This document shows positions 8,455 to 17,241 of a stretch of 64,000 nt of DNA, piece after piece. The position numbers and the translations under genes are program-made. The first letter of the stretch is position 1, and each line of letters starts with the position of its first letter. The DNA lies in NCBI RefSeq assembly GCF_026343125.1, contig NZ_JAPEMB010000001.1, forward strand, positions 62,001 to 126,000. Direction: 5' to 3'. Origin of the DNA: Streptomyces sp. NBC_00094 (GTDB taxonomy: Bacteria > Actinomycetota > Actinomycetes > Streptomycetales > Streptomycetaceae). The notes beneath the pieces were generated by a model that was not told where the DNA came from, did no database searches, and worked only from the letters and a program-made list of their open reading frames with translations.

Positions 8455-8952
8455 GTGGCGACAAACCTTGAGCTCTTCGCGGACTACTTCCAGATCTACG
8501 TCATGGACGACGACTCCGAGGCAACTGAGACCGGCGTCGGTGACGTGTGGACCGAACAGGCCATCCTGGACGGCCTCGGCGTCGCTCAACACGCTCTGGC
8601 CTTCGGCACGGCTGTCAACGTAACCGTCGACGTCACCATCGACCTCCTCACAGGCCAGCCGGACGATGACAGCGACGACTTCGACCACGTCGTCGAGGCA
8701 AGCCTCAACCTGGCCTCGGGACGACTCGTCGTTCTGGGCTGCACTGACTACATCCCCGACGCAACACGCTTGGACATGCCCGCCGGATGGATCCGCATCC
8801 GGACATCGCGGCGGAACCTCGAAGCCGCAGCCTTCCCCGACCTCGACTGCGAGGACGAGCCCGAAGACAAGGAGGCGATCCGGATCCAGGCATGGCCGGC
8901 ACCGCACTCTCAGCCCCACATCATCAAGCGGTGGACACCGCCCGAGGCATAG
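8455..8952 (+). CDS. Acidic beta-rich protein, possibly ComJ/immunity-like
   Basis: A 165-residue acidic protein (GTG start VATNLELFADYFQIYVMDDD). It has alternating hydrophobic strands (NVTVDVTIDLL, HVVEASLNLASGRLVVLG), an internal Asp-rich turn, and an acidic tail CEDEPEDKE. The opening pattern, an aromatic ADYFQIYVMDDD strand followed by WTEQAILDGL and ALAFGT, recalls the nuclease inhibitor ComJ/Nin family, which binds a nuclease partner. The similarity is only in pattern, so an immunity role is a guess. No nuclease gene is adjacent. The next gene is 630 bases away. Confidence 0.5.
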   Translation: MATNLELFADYFQIYVMDDDSEATETGVGDVWTEQAILDGLGVAQHALAFGTAVNVTVDVTIDLLTGQPDDDSDDFDHVVEASLNLASGRLVVLGCTDYIPDATRLDMPAGWIRIRTSRRNLEAAAFPDLDCEDEPEDKEAIRIQAWPAPHSQPHIIKRWTPPEA

Positions 8953-9581
8953 GCCGCGAGTTGCTGTTCGTGTTCACCGTGTCGTCGCGCACCAAGCACT
9001 CCTCAAGCGCCCAGGCCCTCCCCGGAACATCTCCACCGTGAGCGTCGCCAAGCTGCTGGTTCCTGCTCATGCTGAGAGTCGCCCAACAGCCCGGGCGCCT
9101 ACGCCGCGGTGCTCGACCGCACTCCCCCGCAGTCCGCTTTCTGATCAGCGTGTGGCTGTGATGCCGTCGGCCGCCTCCGTCCTGGGCGTCTGGTCGGCGT
9201 GGGCGACTTCGAATCCTGCGAGTATGAGCACGCACTCCCCCTATCGTTGAGAACTCATGCTGGCCACAGGGGCGTACCCGGTGTCGTCTCGCGCCGTCAG
9301 GTCCTGGGTCCTGCGACGGTGTCGTGCGGCCGCCTCCCTGCACTCGGGGCCGTCCGCCTTCAGCCCACGTGCACCCGGAGCCGGGACCGCGCGGCTCGCC
9401 TCGCGGGCCGGCGTATGGCCTGGGCTGTGTCGGCGGCGTCGGTGGGGCGGGCGGCCATGAGGGCCTGTCCGGCCGTCGTGCCGGGCTGCTCAGCGATGCT
9501 CTGCCGTCGCCAAATCTGTGGTGCGGTTGTCTTACCGAATGCGTAGAGTCCGCCTGTTCACAGGGGAGGGATCAAAGTCCA
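8953..9581. other. Gene-poor stretch before the DsbA-like gene
   Basis: No frame in these 629 bases has convincing codon bias or family resemblance. A minus-strand frame near 9110-9220 (VLILAGFEVAHADQTPRTEAADGITATR, broken here into short pieces by stops) may be the tail of a lost gene. The last 100 bases must hold the promoter of the lipoprotein gene; no consensus pair is obvious. Confidence 0.35.
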
Positions 9582-10415
9582 TTGAAGATCAGCAGAACGG
9601 TCCGGGCGGCCATCATGGTAGGCCTCATAGGAGCCTTCGTAGGATGCGCACCGCTCGGGTCCCGGGCGGGGGACGTCACACCGAAGGCGCAGTCGCCGGG
9701 CGACGCCCGCCCGGCGGCACGCAGCGAGACGACCCTCTATGCGTCCGCCGAGCGGCTGCCTGAAGGAGTGGCTGCGGACGGTACGACGATCGTGGTCGGG
9801 AATCCCTCGGCCCGCTCGACGGTGCAGGTGTATGAGGATCCGCGCTGCCCCGTCGTCGAGGAGTACGAGCGCACGGGCGCCGAAGCACTCCAGAAGCTGC
9901 TGCTCGCGGGGGAGATCAAGGCCGAGTACACCTTCGCTTCCTTCAAGGACGACCGGCTCGGCGGCGACGGCTCGAAGCGGGCCGTGAACGCGCTGCGCGC
10001 GGCGCTGGAGAAGGGCAAGTTCGTCGAGTACCACGCGGTGCTCTTCGCCAACCAGGCTGCCGTCGAGAGCAGTGGCGGGTTCACCACCGAGCGCCTGCAA
10101 AAGCTGGCCGGGAAGGTTCCGGGGCTTCGCGACGAGGCCTTCGACCTGGCCGTCAGGACGATGAAGTACAGGTCGTTCGTCACCGCCTCCCAGCAGGCAT
10201 ACCAGCAGACCGGCGACGATCCGATCGGCCCCGGCACACCCACAATCGTCGTCAACGGCCACAACATCGACGGCGGACTGTACTGGGTCAACTTCGACGC
10301 GGGCCTGTTCCGCCTCCTGGTGGAAGACCTCCACAAGCGCCCGGCCACGTGGGACGCGGTGTACAAGCCCCTCAAGGAGAAGGCGGAGGCCGAGGCCGAA
10401 GCCGCCGAGTCCTGA
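9582..10415 (+). CDS. DsbA-like thioredoxin-fold lipoprotein lacking the second active-site Cys
   Basis: A 277-residue exported protein. The TTG start follows GGGGAGGG by eight bases. A signal segment (AAIMVGLIGAFVGC) ends in a lipobox-like FVGC, so membrane anchoring is likely. The thioredoxin-fold domain begins TTIVVGNPSARSTVQVYEDPRCP and has the DsbA helical insert and the cis-Pro loop (GPGTPTIVVNG). The active site expected as CxxC reads CPVV, so a normal disulfide cycle is impossible. Such proteins may act as chaperones or binding proteins, or as single-Cys reductants. A charged tail KEKAEAEAEAAES ends the protein. A hairpin follows the stop. Confidence 0.85.
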   Translation: MKISRTVRAAIMVGLIGAFVGCAPLGSRAGDVTPKAQSPGDARPAARSETTLYASAERLPEGVAADGTTIVVGNPSARSTVQVYEDPRCPVVEEYERTGAEALQKLLLAGEIKAEYTFASFKDDRLGGDGSKRAVNALRAALEKGKFVEYHAVLFANQAAVESSGGFTTERLQKLAGKVPGLRDEAFDLAVRTMKYRSFVTASQQAYQQTGDDPIGPGTPTIVVNGHNIDGGLYWVNFDAGLFRLLVEDLHKRPATWDAVYKPLKEKAEAEAEAAES

Positions 10416-10422
10416 ATCGGGC

Positions 10423-10476
10423 GGACCCGGCCAGTGCCAAAGCGGCGAGCATGCGCATGATCGGCTGGCCGGGTCC
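10423..10476 (+). terminator. Hairpin terminator of the DsbA-like gene
   Basis: GGACCCGGCCAG at 10423-10434 pairs perfectly with CTGGCCGGGTCC at 10465-10476, starting eight bases after the stop codon. The loop is long (30 bases). Confidence 0.5.
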
Positions 10477-10530
10477 CGGTTCCTGGCGGCTTTTCCGGAA
10501 ACTTTCGGCGGGCTGTCCTACGGCGTTTCG

Positions 10531-11587
10531 TAACGAGCTCGTGCATGGTTGGCCGCTGGTGCGTCGGACCTCTGATCGTTGAGCATGGTCTGCATGGTGG
10601 GGAACCGGGCACGTGCACTGATCATCCAGAGTCGGCAGATCACGGGGCTGTCGCCTGAGGTGATTGCTGAACTCGTTGCCGAGGTCGGCCCGTTGTGGCA
10701 CGAGCGGCATCAGGCTGGGCGCGCGTCGCGACCACGGCGCCGGGCGGTGGACGCCGGGGCGAAGCACAAGCTGGTCTTCGTCGATCGGCTGCTGGCCACG
10801 CTCGTCCACCTTCGCCACGGCGCCACCCATGACGTACTGGCCTGCTGGTTCGGTGTCGACCATTCCACCATCACGCATGCAATCGGTGAGGTGCGGCCAC
10901 TGCTCTCCGAAAGAGGCTGCACCATCTCGCCTGGCGTCCGGCTCCATAGTCTCGCCGAGGTCGTCGATTATCTCGGCGCGAGCGGGCAGACCGGGATCAT
11001 CGACGGCACCGAGATCCGGGTCCGCAGACCCGCCGCGGGACGCAAAAACCGGGAGAAGTTCATCTCCGGCAAGAACAAACAGAACGCGGTGAAGTCCATG
11101 GTCGTCACGGACGCCGACGGAAGGCTGCTGTTCTGCAGCCCGGCCCAGCCGGCCAGTTGTGCGGACATCACCCATGCCCGCCAGTTAGGGCTGGTCAAGC
11201 TCCTGGCGGACGGGCTTGTTGTCGAAATCCTTGCCGATGCCGGCTATCAAGGGCTCGGTGCCCAGACCGGCGGTCGAGTCGTGACGCCGCCACACCGCAA
11301 GTTCAAGAAGGACGCCCCCGACTGATACGAGGAGATGCACGAACGCCAGCGCAAAGCTCACTCCTCCCGCCGCATCCGCGTCGAGCACGGCATCGCGCAC
11401 CTGAAGAACTGGCGAGCCCTCGCCCGCCACCACGACCGCCGCGAGCACATGACCGACACCATCCAAGCCATCGCCTGGCTGCTGTCTCACCAGCAGACCA
11501 CCATCCTCATGGCTGATCAGCGAATGTGAACACCGAGCGGAACCACGCCTCAAAACACACCGGCGCCAACCATGCACGAGCTCGTAA
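10531..11587 (+). mobile_element. IS5-superfamily element with intact ends but a broken transposase
   Basis: Inverted repeats of 23 bases (22 identical) bound the element: TAACGAGCTCGTGCATGGTT at 10531-10553 and its complement at 11565-11587. If the outermost TAA on both sides is the target duplication (TNA type, known for some IS5 groups), the repeats proper are CGAGCTCGTGCATGGTTGGC. One transposase gene fills the element and carries a nonsense codon. The right end joins a fragment of an ISL3 transposase; the left flank does not continue that gene, so a deletion has occurred. Confidence 0.8.
10579..11529 (+). pseudogene. IS5-type (DDE_4) transposase with an in-frame TGA
   Basis: An N-terminal helix-turn-helix (LACWFGVDHSTITHAIGEVRP) precedes the DDE domain with IIDGTEIRVRRP (first Asp) and ASCADITHARQ (second Asp). 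The frame stops at TGA 11323-11325 after KDAPD. Translation past the TGA continues smoothly: YEEMHERQRKAHSSRR, then RVEHGIAHLKNWRALARHHD, which holds the catalytic Glu, ending at 11529. Relatives have Trp at the stop position, so TGG has become TGA. The translated product would lack the third catalytic residue. Transposition would need a helper transposase acting on the intact ends. Confidence 0.85.
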
Positions 11588-12045
11588 GGCAAGCCAGGCT
11601 GCCAGGCTCAATGCTTCCCGATCAGGGAGGAGATCGATGGGACGGCGGGTTTCGACGTCCACCAGGACGGTTCCGTAGTGGCGGCCCTTGCGGGCGGAGT
11701 ACTCGTCGACGCCCACCACCCCGCGGCGCGGGCACTTCCGGTTCGGGCAGAGCCTCGACCAGGCGCAGGACTATACTCCGGCTGGTGGCCATGCCGAGCA
11801 CGGCAGCCGAGCGGATGCCCGCTCGGCCGGCCAGGGCGAGGCCGGCTGCGGCCAGGGTGGAACGCAGCCGCTCGGTGCGCTGGCCATACCTGCGGGTCAG
11901 GCCGGGTATCTGCTCCACGAACGTCCGGTGCGGGCACTTGGTGTTCCGGCACCGGAACCGCCGGGCCGCAGCTGGAGGACGACACTTCGTCCGGCGCTCG
12001 GGACATCAGAGAGAAACCGCAGGTAGGAGCCCTTGCGGTGCCAGG
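11588..12045 (-). pseudogene. ISL3-family transposase fragment
   Basis: Pieces in several minus-strand frames align to an ISL3 transposase in order: GSYLRFLSDVPSAGRSVVLQ, then RRFRCRNTKCPHRTFVEQIP (zinc-finger part), GLTRRYGQRTERLR, RLVEALPEPEVPAPR, and VGVDEYSARKGRHYGTVLVD with ETRRPIDLLPDRE. At least two frameshifts separate them. It is cut off after SLAAWLA by the right end of the IS5-type element. Only the N-terminal third to half of the protein remains. Confidence 0.75.
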
Positions 12046-12064
12046 GGCGCGCGATCCTGAAGGT

Positions 12065-12382
12065 ATGGAGATCGAGATCCTGGTCGTGCCCGATTGCCCC
12101 CACCAGCAGCTCGCCGAGCAGCGGATACGGCAGGCGCTCGAGGCCGCCAGCCTGACCGCCTCCGTCTTGAACACGCGCGTGATCGCCGACGAGGCCGAGG
12201 CCGAGCGGGCCAGCTTCACCGGCCCTCCAACGATCCTCGTCAACGGCCACGACCCGTTCGCTGAGGCTGGCGCCATCCCGTCGCTCGCCTGCCGGATCCG
12301 CCACACCCCCGACGGCCTGGCCGGAGCACCCGGCGTCGACCAGCTCCGCAGGGCGCTCGGTGCGGCCGCTGAGGGAGCGTGA
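12065..12382 (+). CDS. Small thioredoxin-fold protein
   Basis: A 105-residue protein beginning MEIEILVVPDCPHQQLAEQR. A beta-alpha opening with a single Cys (PDCPHQQ) is followed by ASLTASVLNTRVIADEAEAE and the FTGPPTILVNGHDPF block, which carries the cis-Pro-like loop, then PSLACRIRHTPDGLAGAPGV. This small thioredoxin-like family in actinomycetes is often found near metal or mercury resistance genes. A CxxC pair is missing, so it is more likely a binding or mixed-disulfide protein than a reductase. No metal genes are adjacent. Confidence 0.75.
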   Translation: MEIEILVVPDCPHQQLAEQRIRQALEAASLTASVLNTRVIADEAEAERASFTGPPTILVNGHDPFAEAGAIPSLACRIRHTPDGLAGAPGVDQLRRALGAAAEGA

Positions 12383-12433
12383 CCGCCGCGTACGTCGTCA
12401 CGCCCCCGGTTCGCGTCGGGCGGCCCGGCCGCC

Positions 12434-12595
12434 ACCGGCGAGTGGACGGACGACGCCACCGCGCTGGACCCGTACCGCCGCTGGGTCGGGCTGTACGGCA
12501 GCGACCCGAGCGTCGTCATCCGCCTCACCGCATGCGGCTCATCAGCCCGGGCGCGGGGCTTCCTGGTCGAGCGATCCGAGGTCCGCGCGGCATGA
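12434..12595 (+). pseudogene. C-terminal fragment of an unidentified protein
   Basis: A frame of about 53 codons with strong GC3 bias ends at TGA 12595 and reads TGEWTDDATALDPYRRWVGL, then YGSDPSVVIRLTACGSSARA, ending RGFLVERSEVRAA. It has no start codon or ribosome-binding site and looks like the tail of a soluble enzyme whose 5' part was lost. The family was not recognised. Confidence 0.3.
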
Positions 12596-12663
12596 ACACC
12601 ACCGCCTGCCCCCGGTCAGAAAACCAGTGGCAGGCCCGGCCCGCCCGTGGTGAAGATCGCGGC

Positions 12664-13224
12664 ATGCCCAACTTCCTGGAGACCGACCGGCTCGTGCTGC
12701 GCGCGTTCACGGCGACCGACATCGACCACCTGCTCGCCCTGGACAACGACCCCGAGGTCATGCGCTTCATCAACGGTGGCCGCCTCACAAGCCGGGAGGC
12801 GATCGAGACAAGGACCCTCCCGCGGCTCCTGCACGACTACCCGTGCTGGAAGACCCGTGGCTACTGGGCCGCGCAGGAGAAGCCCACCGGCACCTTCCTG
12901 GGCTGGTTCGAGTTCCGGCCGTTGGAGGAGCACAGCCCCGCCGTGGTCGAACTCGGTTACCGGTTGAACCAGGCGGCATGGGGGCGTGGCTATGCCACCG
13001 AGGGGTCCCGGGCCCTGGTCCACAGGGGGTTCGCGGAACTGGGGGTCGAGCGGGTCACCGCAAACACCATGGCCGTCAACACCCGTTCCCGTCGCGTCAT
13101 GGAGAAATCGGGCCTGTCCTTCGTCCGGAACTTCACCGGGGACTGGCCGGAGGCGATCGAGGGCTCCGAGCACGGTGAAGTCGAGTACGAACTCACCCGG
13201 ACCGAGTGGGAGCAGCACCGATAG
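12664..13224 (+). CDS. RimJ/RimL-type GNAT N-acetyltransferase
   Basis: A 186-residue GNAT of the ribosomal-protein acetyltransferase type (acetyl-CoA to an amino group). It starts LETDRLVLRAFTATDIDHLL with the typical DNDPEVMRFINGG segment. It has the acetyl-CoA loop ELGYRLNQAAWGRGYATEGS (Q/RxxGxG/A) near residues 105-120, and ends with VNTRSRRVMEKSGLSFVR. The ATG at 12664 is the natural start because the conserved LETDRLVLR begins five residues later. It stands alone among remnants, so the substrate cannot be inferred. Confidence 0.88.
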   Translation: MPNFLETDRLVLRAFTATDIDHLLALDNDPEVMRFINGGRLTSREAIETRTLPRLLHDYPCWKTRGYWAAQEKPTGTFLGWFEFRPLEEHSPAVVELGYRLNQAAWGRGYATEGSRALVHRGFAELGVERVTANTMAVNTRSRRVMEKSGLSFVRNFTGDWPEAIEGSEHGEVEYELTRTEWEQHR

Positions 13225-13725
13225 ACATCAATGGCCGGCCCAATCCACAACTCTTGACAATTACTCGCGTCGAGGTCGCCCAGGTCCGCACGTGGACGTG
13301 CCTGCGCGTCTCCAAGCGCCAGGATCAGCTGACCGTGGTCGTGCCCCGGTCGGTGTTCGCCACCCCGTTCGACGCAGTGAGCGACGGCAAGCTGTAGGAC
13401 CACCGGCCGACATCAGCTCGACGGCCCACAACGGGGGGCGGCACCTGCGGTGCCCCCCCCCCGTTGTGGTGTTGAAGGCGACGTTCGCCGGGATGTCCTC
13501 ATCGCGTCCGTCGTACGCGCGGGTGTTGCGCTCGCCGAGCCCAGCGGCGCCGGCCTGGACGCGCATGCCGAGGGTGGTGCCGGTCAGCGGTACGAAGCTC
13601 CGAGAGGCTCCTACGCTCCCAACGCGACGTCGCCGGAACCCTCCAGCCCCACAGCGCACCCGTACCGTCGCCGACTACCTCGACACCTACCGTGTCGCCG
13701 TTCCAGCCGCCTGAAGGACCCCCTT
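13225..13725. other. Gene-poor stretch with a strong hairpin
   Basis: About 500 bases without a convincing gene. A minus-strand frame near 13475-13600 (LTGTTLGMRVQAGAAGLGER, then NTRAYDGRDEDIPANVAFN) has reasonable codon bias and may be the tail of a decayed secreted protein; it runs into the hairpin at 13426-13469. Confidence 0.3.
13426..13469. terminator. Strong hairpin, probable terminator
   Basis: CCACAACGGGGGGCGGCACC is followed after a 3-base loop by GGTGCC, a C-run and GTTGTGG, giving a stem of about 19 pairs with small bulges in the G/C run. It could serve transcription from either side. Confidence 0.5.
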
Positions 13726-14109
13726 GATGCCCGACTCCCTCACCCTGATCGCCGCATACGCCGACGGCCACCTCATCGGCTACGGCTACGGCTTCCGCTG
13801 CACCCCCGCCTACTGGTAGGGCGAAGCCCTCCTCCCCCGCATCACCCCCGAAGACGCCCGCACCACCACCGCCCTCGCCGGAATCTACGAACTCGCCGTA
13901 CGCCCCGGCCGGCAGGGACACGGCATCGGCACCCACATCCACCAGAGCCTCCTCGACGCCATGCGCCCCCGTGGGTGTCCCTGCTCGCGATGCCCGGCGC
14001 TCCCGCCCAGCACCTCTACCGTCGGCTCGGCTACCAGTACGCCGGCCCGTACAAGACCGGCCCGGACGCACCGGAACTCGACCTCCTGCTCATCCGGGCC
14101 GACTCCTGA
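13726..14109 (+). pseudogene. GNAT acetyltransferase broken by a TAG and a frameshift
   Basis: Starting MPDSLTLIAAYADGHLIGYG, the frame reads CTPAYW then TAG (13817-13819), then GEALLPRITPEDARTTTALA and GIYELAVRPGRQGHGIGTHI, a clear GNAT acetyl-CoA loop. After DAMRPRG the sense shifts frame to WVSLLAMPGAPAQHLYRRLG, YQYAGPYKTGPDAPELDLLL, ending at 14109. The residue at the stop is likely Trp in intact relatives (YWWGE), so this is another TGG to TAG change. Confidence 0.7.
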
Positions 14110-14218
14110 CAGCACGCGCGGTCCGTACTCGGGGTCTGCGAGGAAGGCGTTTCACGTCCCTGCAACAAGGTCTCGTACCCGCTTCTATCGGGTGGTTCTG
14201 CCGGCCCAGGCGGGTTCG

Positions 14219-14803
14219 TCAGGCGGGGTGTTCGACCGTGGCCGGCCAGACGCCCCGTTCGGACAGGTGGAACACGAGGGCCGCGATGTTCCAGGCGTCG
14301 TCCTCGCCCCGGTGGTGACGGCCTTCAAGCCGCAGTCCGGCCATCTCCAGCGCCTGTGCCATGCCGGGGCGTTTACGCAGGCCGTATGCCTCGGTGAAGA
14401 CCGCCTTGGCGTTGGCGTGGTGGCGGCCGAAGGGGTAGGGCGTCCGTGTGGCCCGGCACTGCCGGGTGAACTGGTGCCGGTCGTAGTCGCCCCAACTGAC
14501 CCACGGCCGGGTCCCTGCGCGGTGCTCGGTCGCCAGCAGCCGGCACGCTTCGGCGAAGCTGACTCCCTGATCGACTTCGTGTGGGGTGAGGCCGGTCAGC
14601 TCCGTGCAGAACTCGCTGACGGTGGACCGGACGGGCCTCACCAGGATTCGGTGCCGGGCGAGGCGCTTACCGGCGTCCAGGTCGATGACGGTCAGTCCGA
14701 TCTCAATGATCTCGCTCACCGCGCCTGACGGCTGGGAACCAGCCCAGCAGGTCGCTTCGACGTCCACAACGTTGACGAGGTGCTCGGGCCAGGTGTTGTC
14801 CAT
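14219..14803 (-). CDS. DEDDh-type 3'-5' exonuclease (ERI1/KapD-like)
   Basis: A 194-residue exonuclease of the DnaQ-like fold. Motif ExoI reads VVDVEATCW (Asp, Glu) at residues 12-20, ExoII includes SWGDYDRHQF (Asp), and ExoIII reads HHRGEDDAWNIAALVFHL (His ... Asp), so all metal ligands and the general base are present. The segment LVRPVRSTVSEFCTELTGLT is typical of ERI1-like RNA/DNA exonucleases. It probably trims RNA or single-stranded nucleic acid ends in the cytoplasm. It stands alone; a Streptomyces housekeeping role or part of an accessory element are both possible. Confidence 0.88.
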   Translation of the reverse strand: MDNTWPEHLVNVVDVEATCWAGSQPSGAVSEIIEIGLTVIDLDAGKRLARHRILVRPVRSTVSEFCTELTGLTPHEVDQGVSFAEACRLLATEHRAGTRPWVSWGDYDRHQFTRQCRATRTPYPFGRHHANAKAVFTEAYGLRKRPGMAQALEMAGLRLEGRHHRGEDDAWNIAALVFHLSERGVWPATVEHPA

Positions 14804-15272
14804 GGCGGGGAGCGTAGGGAGGCGCCGCGGCTGGGGCACCTGGTTTTCGGGGCTGCCCCGACGCTCCATTCCGTCCTCACCCGCGTCGGAAGCGTCAGCT
14901 CCCAGGATGCGCGGGCTCCCTCATACATGTGCGGGGGCTGGCAGGGCGATGCCACGCCATCGATCGTGAAACGCCGGGGCGCGATCGATCTCCGCAGCGA
15001 GTATCCCGTGGTCCAGCCACACGTCCATGTGGGGTCGTCCGTCCGGGCGAGGGGACACGCAGGCCTCGTGCCTCAAATAAGTACTGGACCCGACGGCTCA
15101 GGCCTTCCGGTCCCCGATGGGTCAGCGGCACCCGGGAGTCCGCGGCCACGTCAACCGGATCAAAATGATCAAGCGCCAGATGTACGGCGGGCCGGGTTCA
15201 GCCTCTTGCGAAAACGAGTCCTTCTTGCCTGCCCGCAGCTCTGTAGCTCTGTAGCTCGACGATTGGGTCCGT
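14804..15272. other. Non-coding or decayed stretch
   Basis: No frame longer than 80 codons here has consistent third-position bias, and none resembles a known family. It includes the upstream region of the leftward exonuclease gene. No RNA gene or repeat was recognised. Confidence 0.35.
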
Positions 15273-15914
15273 TCAGCTGATCGCCAACGGCACAGGATCC
15301 AAGCCCAGCTTGCTCCGGCATGAGTCGACGGCCCGCGTGACCCAGGCGGTCACGGCGTCGCGATCTGCCGCGATCCCGTGAAGCTCACGCGCTTTCTCCT
15401 GGGCATCGACCATCCACGGAACCAGTGCGTCCTCGCGAAGGACTCGTTCGAAGTGATCGCGGGCCGTATCCGGGTCCCCCACCAGGGCGGCTGCGATCCC
15501 GGCGTCGAAGCTCTCCCAGAGGAATCCCCGCCGCACCGGCCTGGACGTCAGGTATCGGGCGACATCCGGCAGAGCCGGGAACCTCTCCCTCAGCGCGGTC
15601 ACGCTCGCGGCCGCCTGCCGACTGAGTTCGAGTGCCAGCGCCGTGAACTGCTCCTCGGTGCGAAACAGCTCGGAGCCGACCCGGAGTGCGTCCACGTGGA
15701 AGGCCAGGTGGTCCACGTCGTGCCACAGCCACATCGCACCGACGTTCAGACCACTGCCGGCAATCCGCGGCGGGGTGAACTCCACCACCCCGAGCCACCA
15801 CCCGTGATCATCAACCCACAGCCGTGACCGCCCGCGCTGGGCCAGGCCGAGCGGCTTCAGGGACTCCCGCGCCGCCGAGGTAATGATCCGGAGCACCGGA
15901 CTGCGATCTGCCAT
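15273..15914 (-). CDS. DUF4304-like protein of unknown function
   Basis: A 213-residue soluble protein. It begins MADRSPVLRIITSAARESLK and contains a Trp-rich beta section (RLWVDDHGWWLGVVEFTP, GAMWLWHDVDHLAFHV), followed by a helical C-terminal half (AIAADRD-like helix HGIAADRDAVTAWVTRAVD). The N-terminal pattern, a helix followed by strands that read out Trp-rich sheets, matches DUF4304-type proteins, whose function is unknown. ATG 15914 is preferred; two further in-frame ATGs lie within 30 bases upstream. No operon partner is visible. Confidence 0.6.
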   Translation of the reverse strand: MADRSPVLRIITSAARESLKPLGLAQRGRSRLWVDDHGWWLGVVEFTPPRIAGSGLNVGAMWLWHDVDHLAFHVDALRVGSELFRTEEQFTALALELSRQAAASVTALRERFPALPDVARYLTSRPVRRGFLWESFDAGIAAALVGDPDTARDHFERVLREDALVPWMVDAQEKARELHGIAADRDAVTAWVTRAVDSCRSKLGLDPVPLAIS

Positions 15915-16146
15915 GCCCGGCATTATCGGCTGGCCCACCGACACACCGTCGGTCGTGGTGGCACATCACCATCGCGGAGTAGTTCAACAACACTGAGCGT
16001 CGCCGCTCCACAAGGGGTGGGCCAGAACCCGTTCTCGCGACAAAACCAGTACGAGGCGGTGCGTGGAGCAGAGGACCATTCGGCTCGGGGCCCGCCTCGC
16101 GGTTCAGGGTGCGGGCGTCATACCCGCGTACGGGCCTGGGCGTCCG

Positions 16147-16470
16147 TCAGAAGTAGAACACCGCCTCGGTGTCACGCACCGCTCCGCAGTTGTTGCCGTA
16201 AGACTTGGTCCAGTCGACGGTGCGGCCGCGGTAGGTGCCGCGCGCCGTCAGGGTGACGGGGGCGTACTCGGCAGTGCAGGTGGCGTTCGGCTCGGCGTTC
16301 AGGCGGTCGAAGTCGCCGTCGACGGCGGCGAGGGCGGCGCAAGCCTCCTTGCGGTGCGGATGGGCGAGGCGGTCGGAGGCGGGGCAGTCGAGCCAGACGT
16401 TGCCGATCTCCTCGGTTTCGCCCTCGGTGCGGGCGGCGGTGAGGTGGAGCCGGGTGTTCTCGGTCGGCGG
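16147..16470 (-). pseudogene. Streptomyces subtilisin inhibitor-like (SSI) protein, 5' truncated
   Basis: The last 107 codons resemble the SSI family of secreted serine protease inhibitors: NTRLHLTAARTEGETEEIGN, VWLDCPAS..ACAALAAVDG with its paired cysteines, and the C-terminal CTAEYAPVTLTARGTYRGR then YGNNCGAVRDTEAVFYF. The signal peptide and first strand are missing. An in-frame TGA lies just upstream at 16471-16473, and beyond it another frame reads ALVAVNSTVRRASHQAE, which resembles the VDST..AHQ block of an IS5-type transposase. An insertion and deletion probably removed the promoter and start. Confidence 0.65.
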
Positions 16471-16711
16471 TCACCTCGCTCGATGGGGTCACGCCGGGCG
16501 GCTGCTCTGCTTGATGGGACGCTCTCCGTACGGTGGAGTTCACCGCGACCAGCGCCCGGCCGGTGCTCGCCTGACGTACTTCACGAGCGGGGCTCGGCAA
16601 GGCCTCACGTGCGCCGAATCCCTTCGTCCATGCGGGCGGTCGTTGTCGCACGGTGGGGTGATCGCGGGCATGGCCCCGTGACGGCCCTCGCTCCGGCGGG
16701 GGTTGGCTGGC

Positions 16712-17152
16712 ATGCGAATCAAGATCTTGAGCCTGGCAGTTCTCGGCGCCGCACTCGTGGGTGCGGTCCCGGCAGGGCAGGCGGTCTCGGCGTCGGCGGA
16801 CCGACCGTGTCCGGCGGAGCTGCGCTGGGACGGCGACCGGAAGTGCTACTCGGCTACCGCGCGGGGCGTGGCCCTGGTGGACCTGCACATTCAGACGATG
16901 CGGGGGCGCGACCACGCGCGTGCGGTCGGGATGGTGGAGGAGGGTGGCGCGGTCTGGATGGAGGTGAAGAAGAACGGCGGGCCGGCGAAGAGGGTGTTCC
17001 TCAAGCGGGTACCGAAGGGCGGTACGGACAACCCGAACGCGGCGTCGCGGCAGAAGGCGACGGGCTGGCAGTACGACGGCCCGGGCTATCTGGTCCGGGG
17101 GTGCGCGGCGAACGCGGGCGATCGGCTGAAGGCCTGCACGGGCTGGCACTGA
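16712..17152 (+). CDS. Small secreted protein of unknown function
   Basis: A 146-residue exported protein. The signal peptide (MRIKILSLAVLGAALVGAVP, cleavage near AVSASA) leads into a basic mature protein with four cysteines (RPCPAELRW, DRKCYSAT, VRGCAANAG, LKACTGW), which can form two disulfides. The middle section VALVDLHIQTMRGRDHARAV and VWMEVKKNGGPAKRVF looks like a small beta fold. ATG 16712 is chosen because the basic n-region starts there. A strong bidirectional hairpin follows the stop. No family is recognised. Confidence 0.7.
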   Translation: MRIKILSLAVLGAALVGAVPAGQAVSASADRPCPAELRWDGDRKCYSATARGVALVDLHIQTMRGRDHARAVGMVEEGGAVWMEVKKNGGPAKRVFLKRVPKGGTDNPNAASRQKATGWQYDGPGYLVRGCAANAGDRLKACTGWH

Positions 17153-17172
17153 CCGGCTCGGTGAGCTGTTGT

Positions 17173-17221
17173 GGGGTGGCCCTCGAAGGACGGGGACGTA
17201 CTGCCTTCGGAGGGCCACCCC
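17173..17221. terminator. Bidirectional hairpin terminator
   Basis: GGGGTGGCCCTCGAAGG at 17173-17189 pairs with CCTTCGGAGGGCCACCCC at 17204-17221 (17 pairs with one bulge). It lies between the rightward secreted-protein gene and the leftward 31-codon peptide gene, serving both. Confidence 0.65.
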
Positions 17222-17241
17222 TCCAGGGGCCGGAAGGCGGG

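Noticed and set aside
10579..11529. TGA at 11323 as a selenocysteine codon
   Set aside because: The gene is a transposase, the position is Trp in relatives, and no selenocysteine insertion element is evident. A nonsense mutation is simpler.
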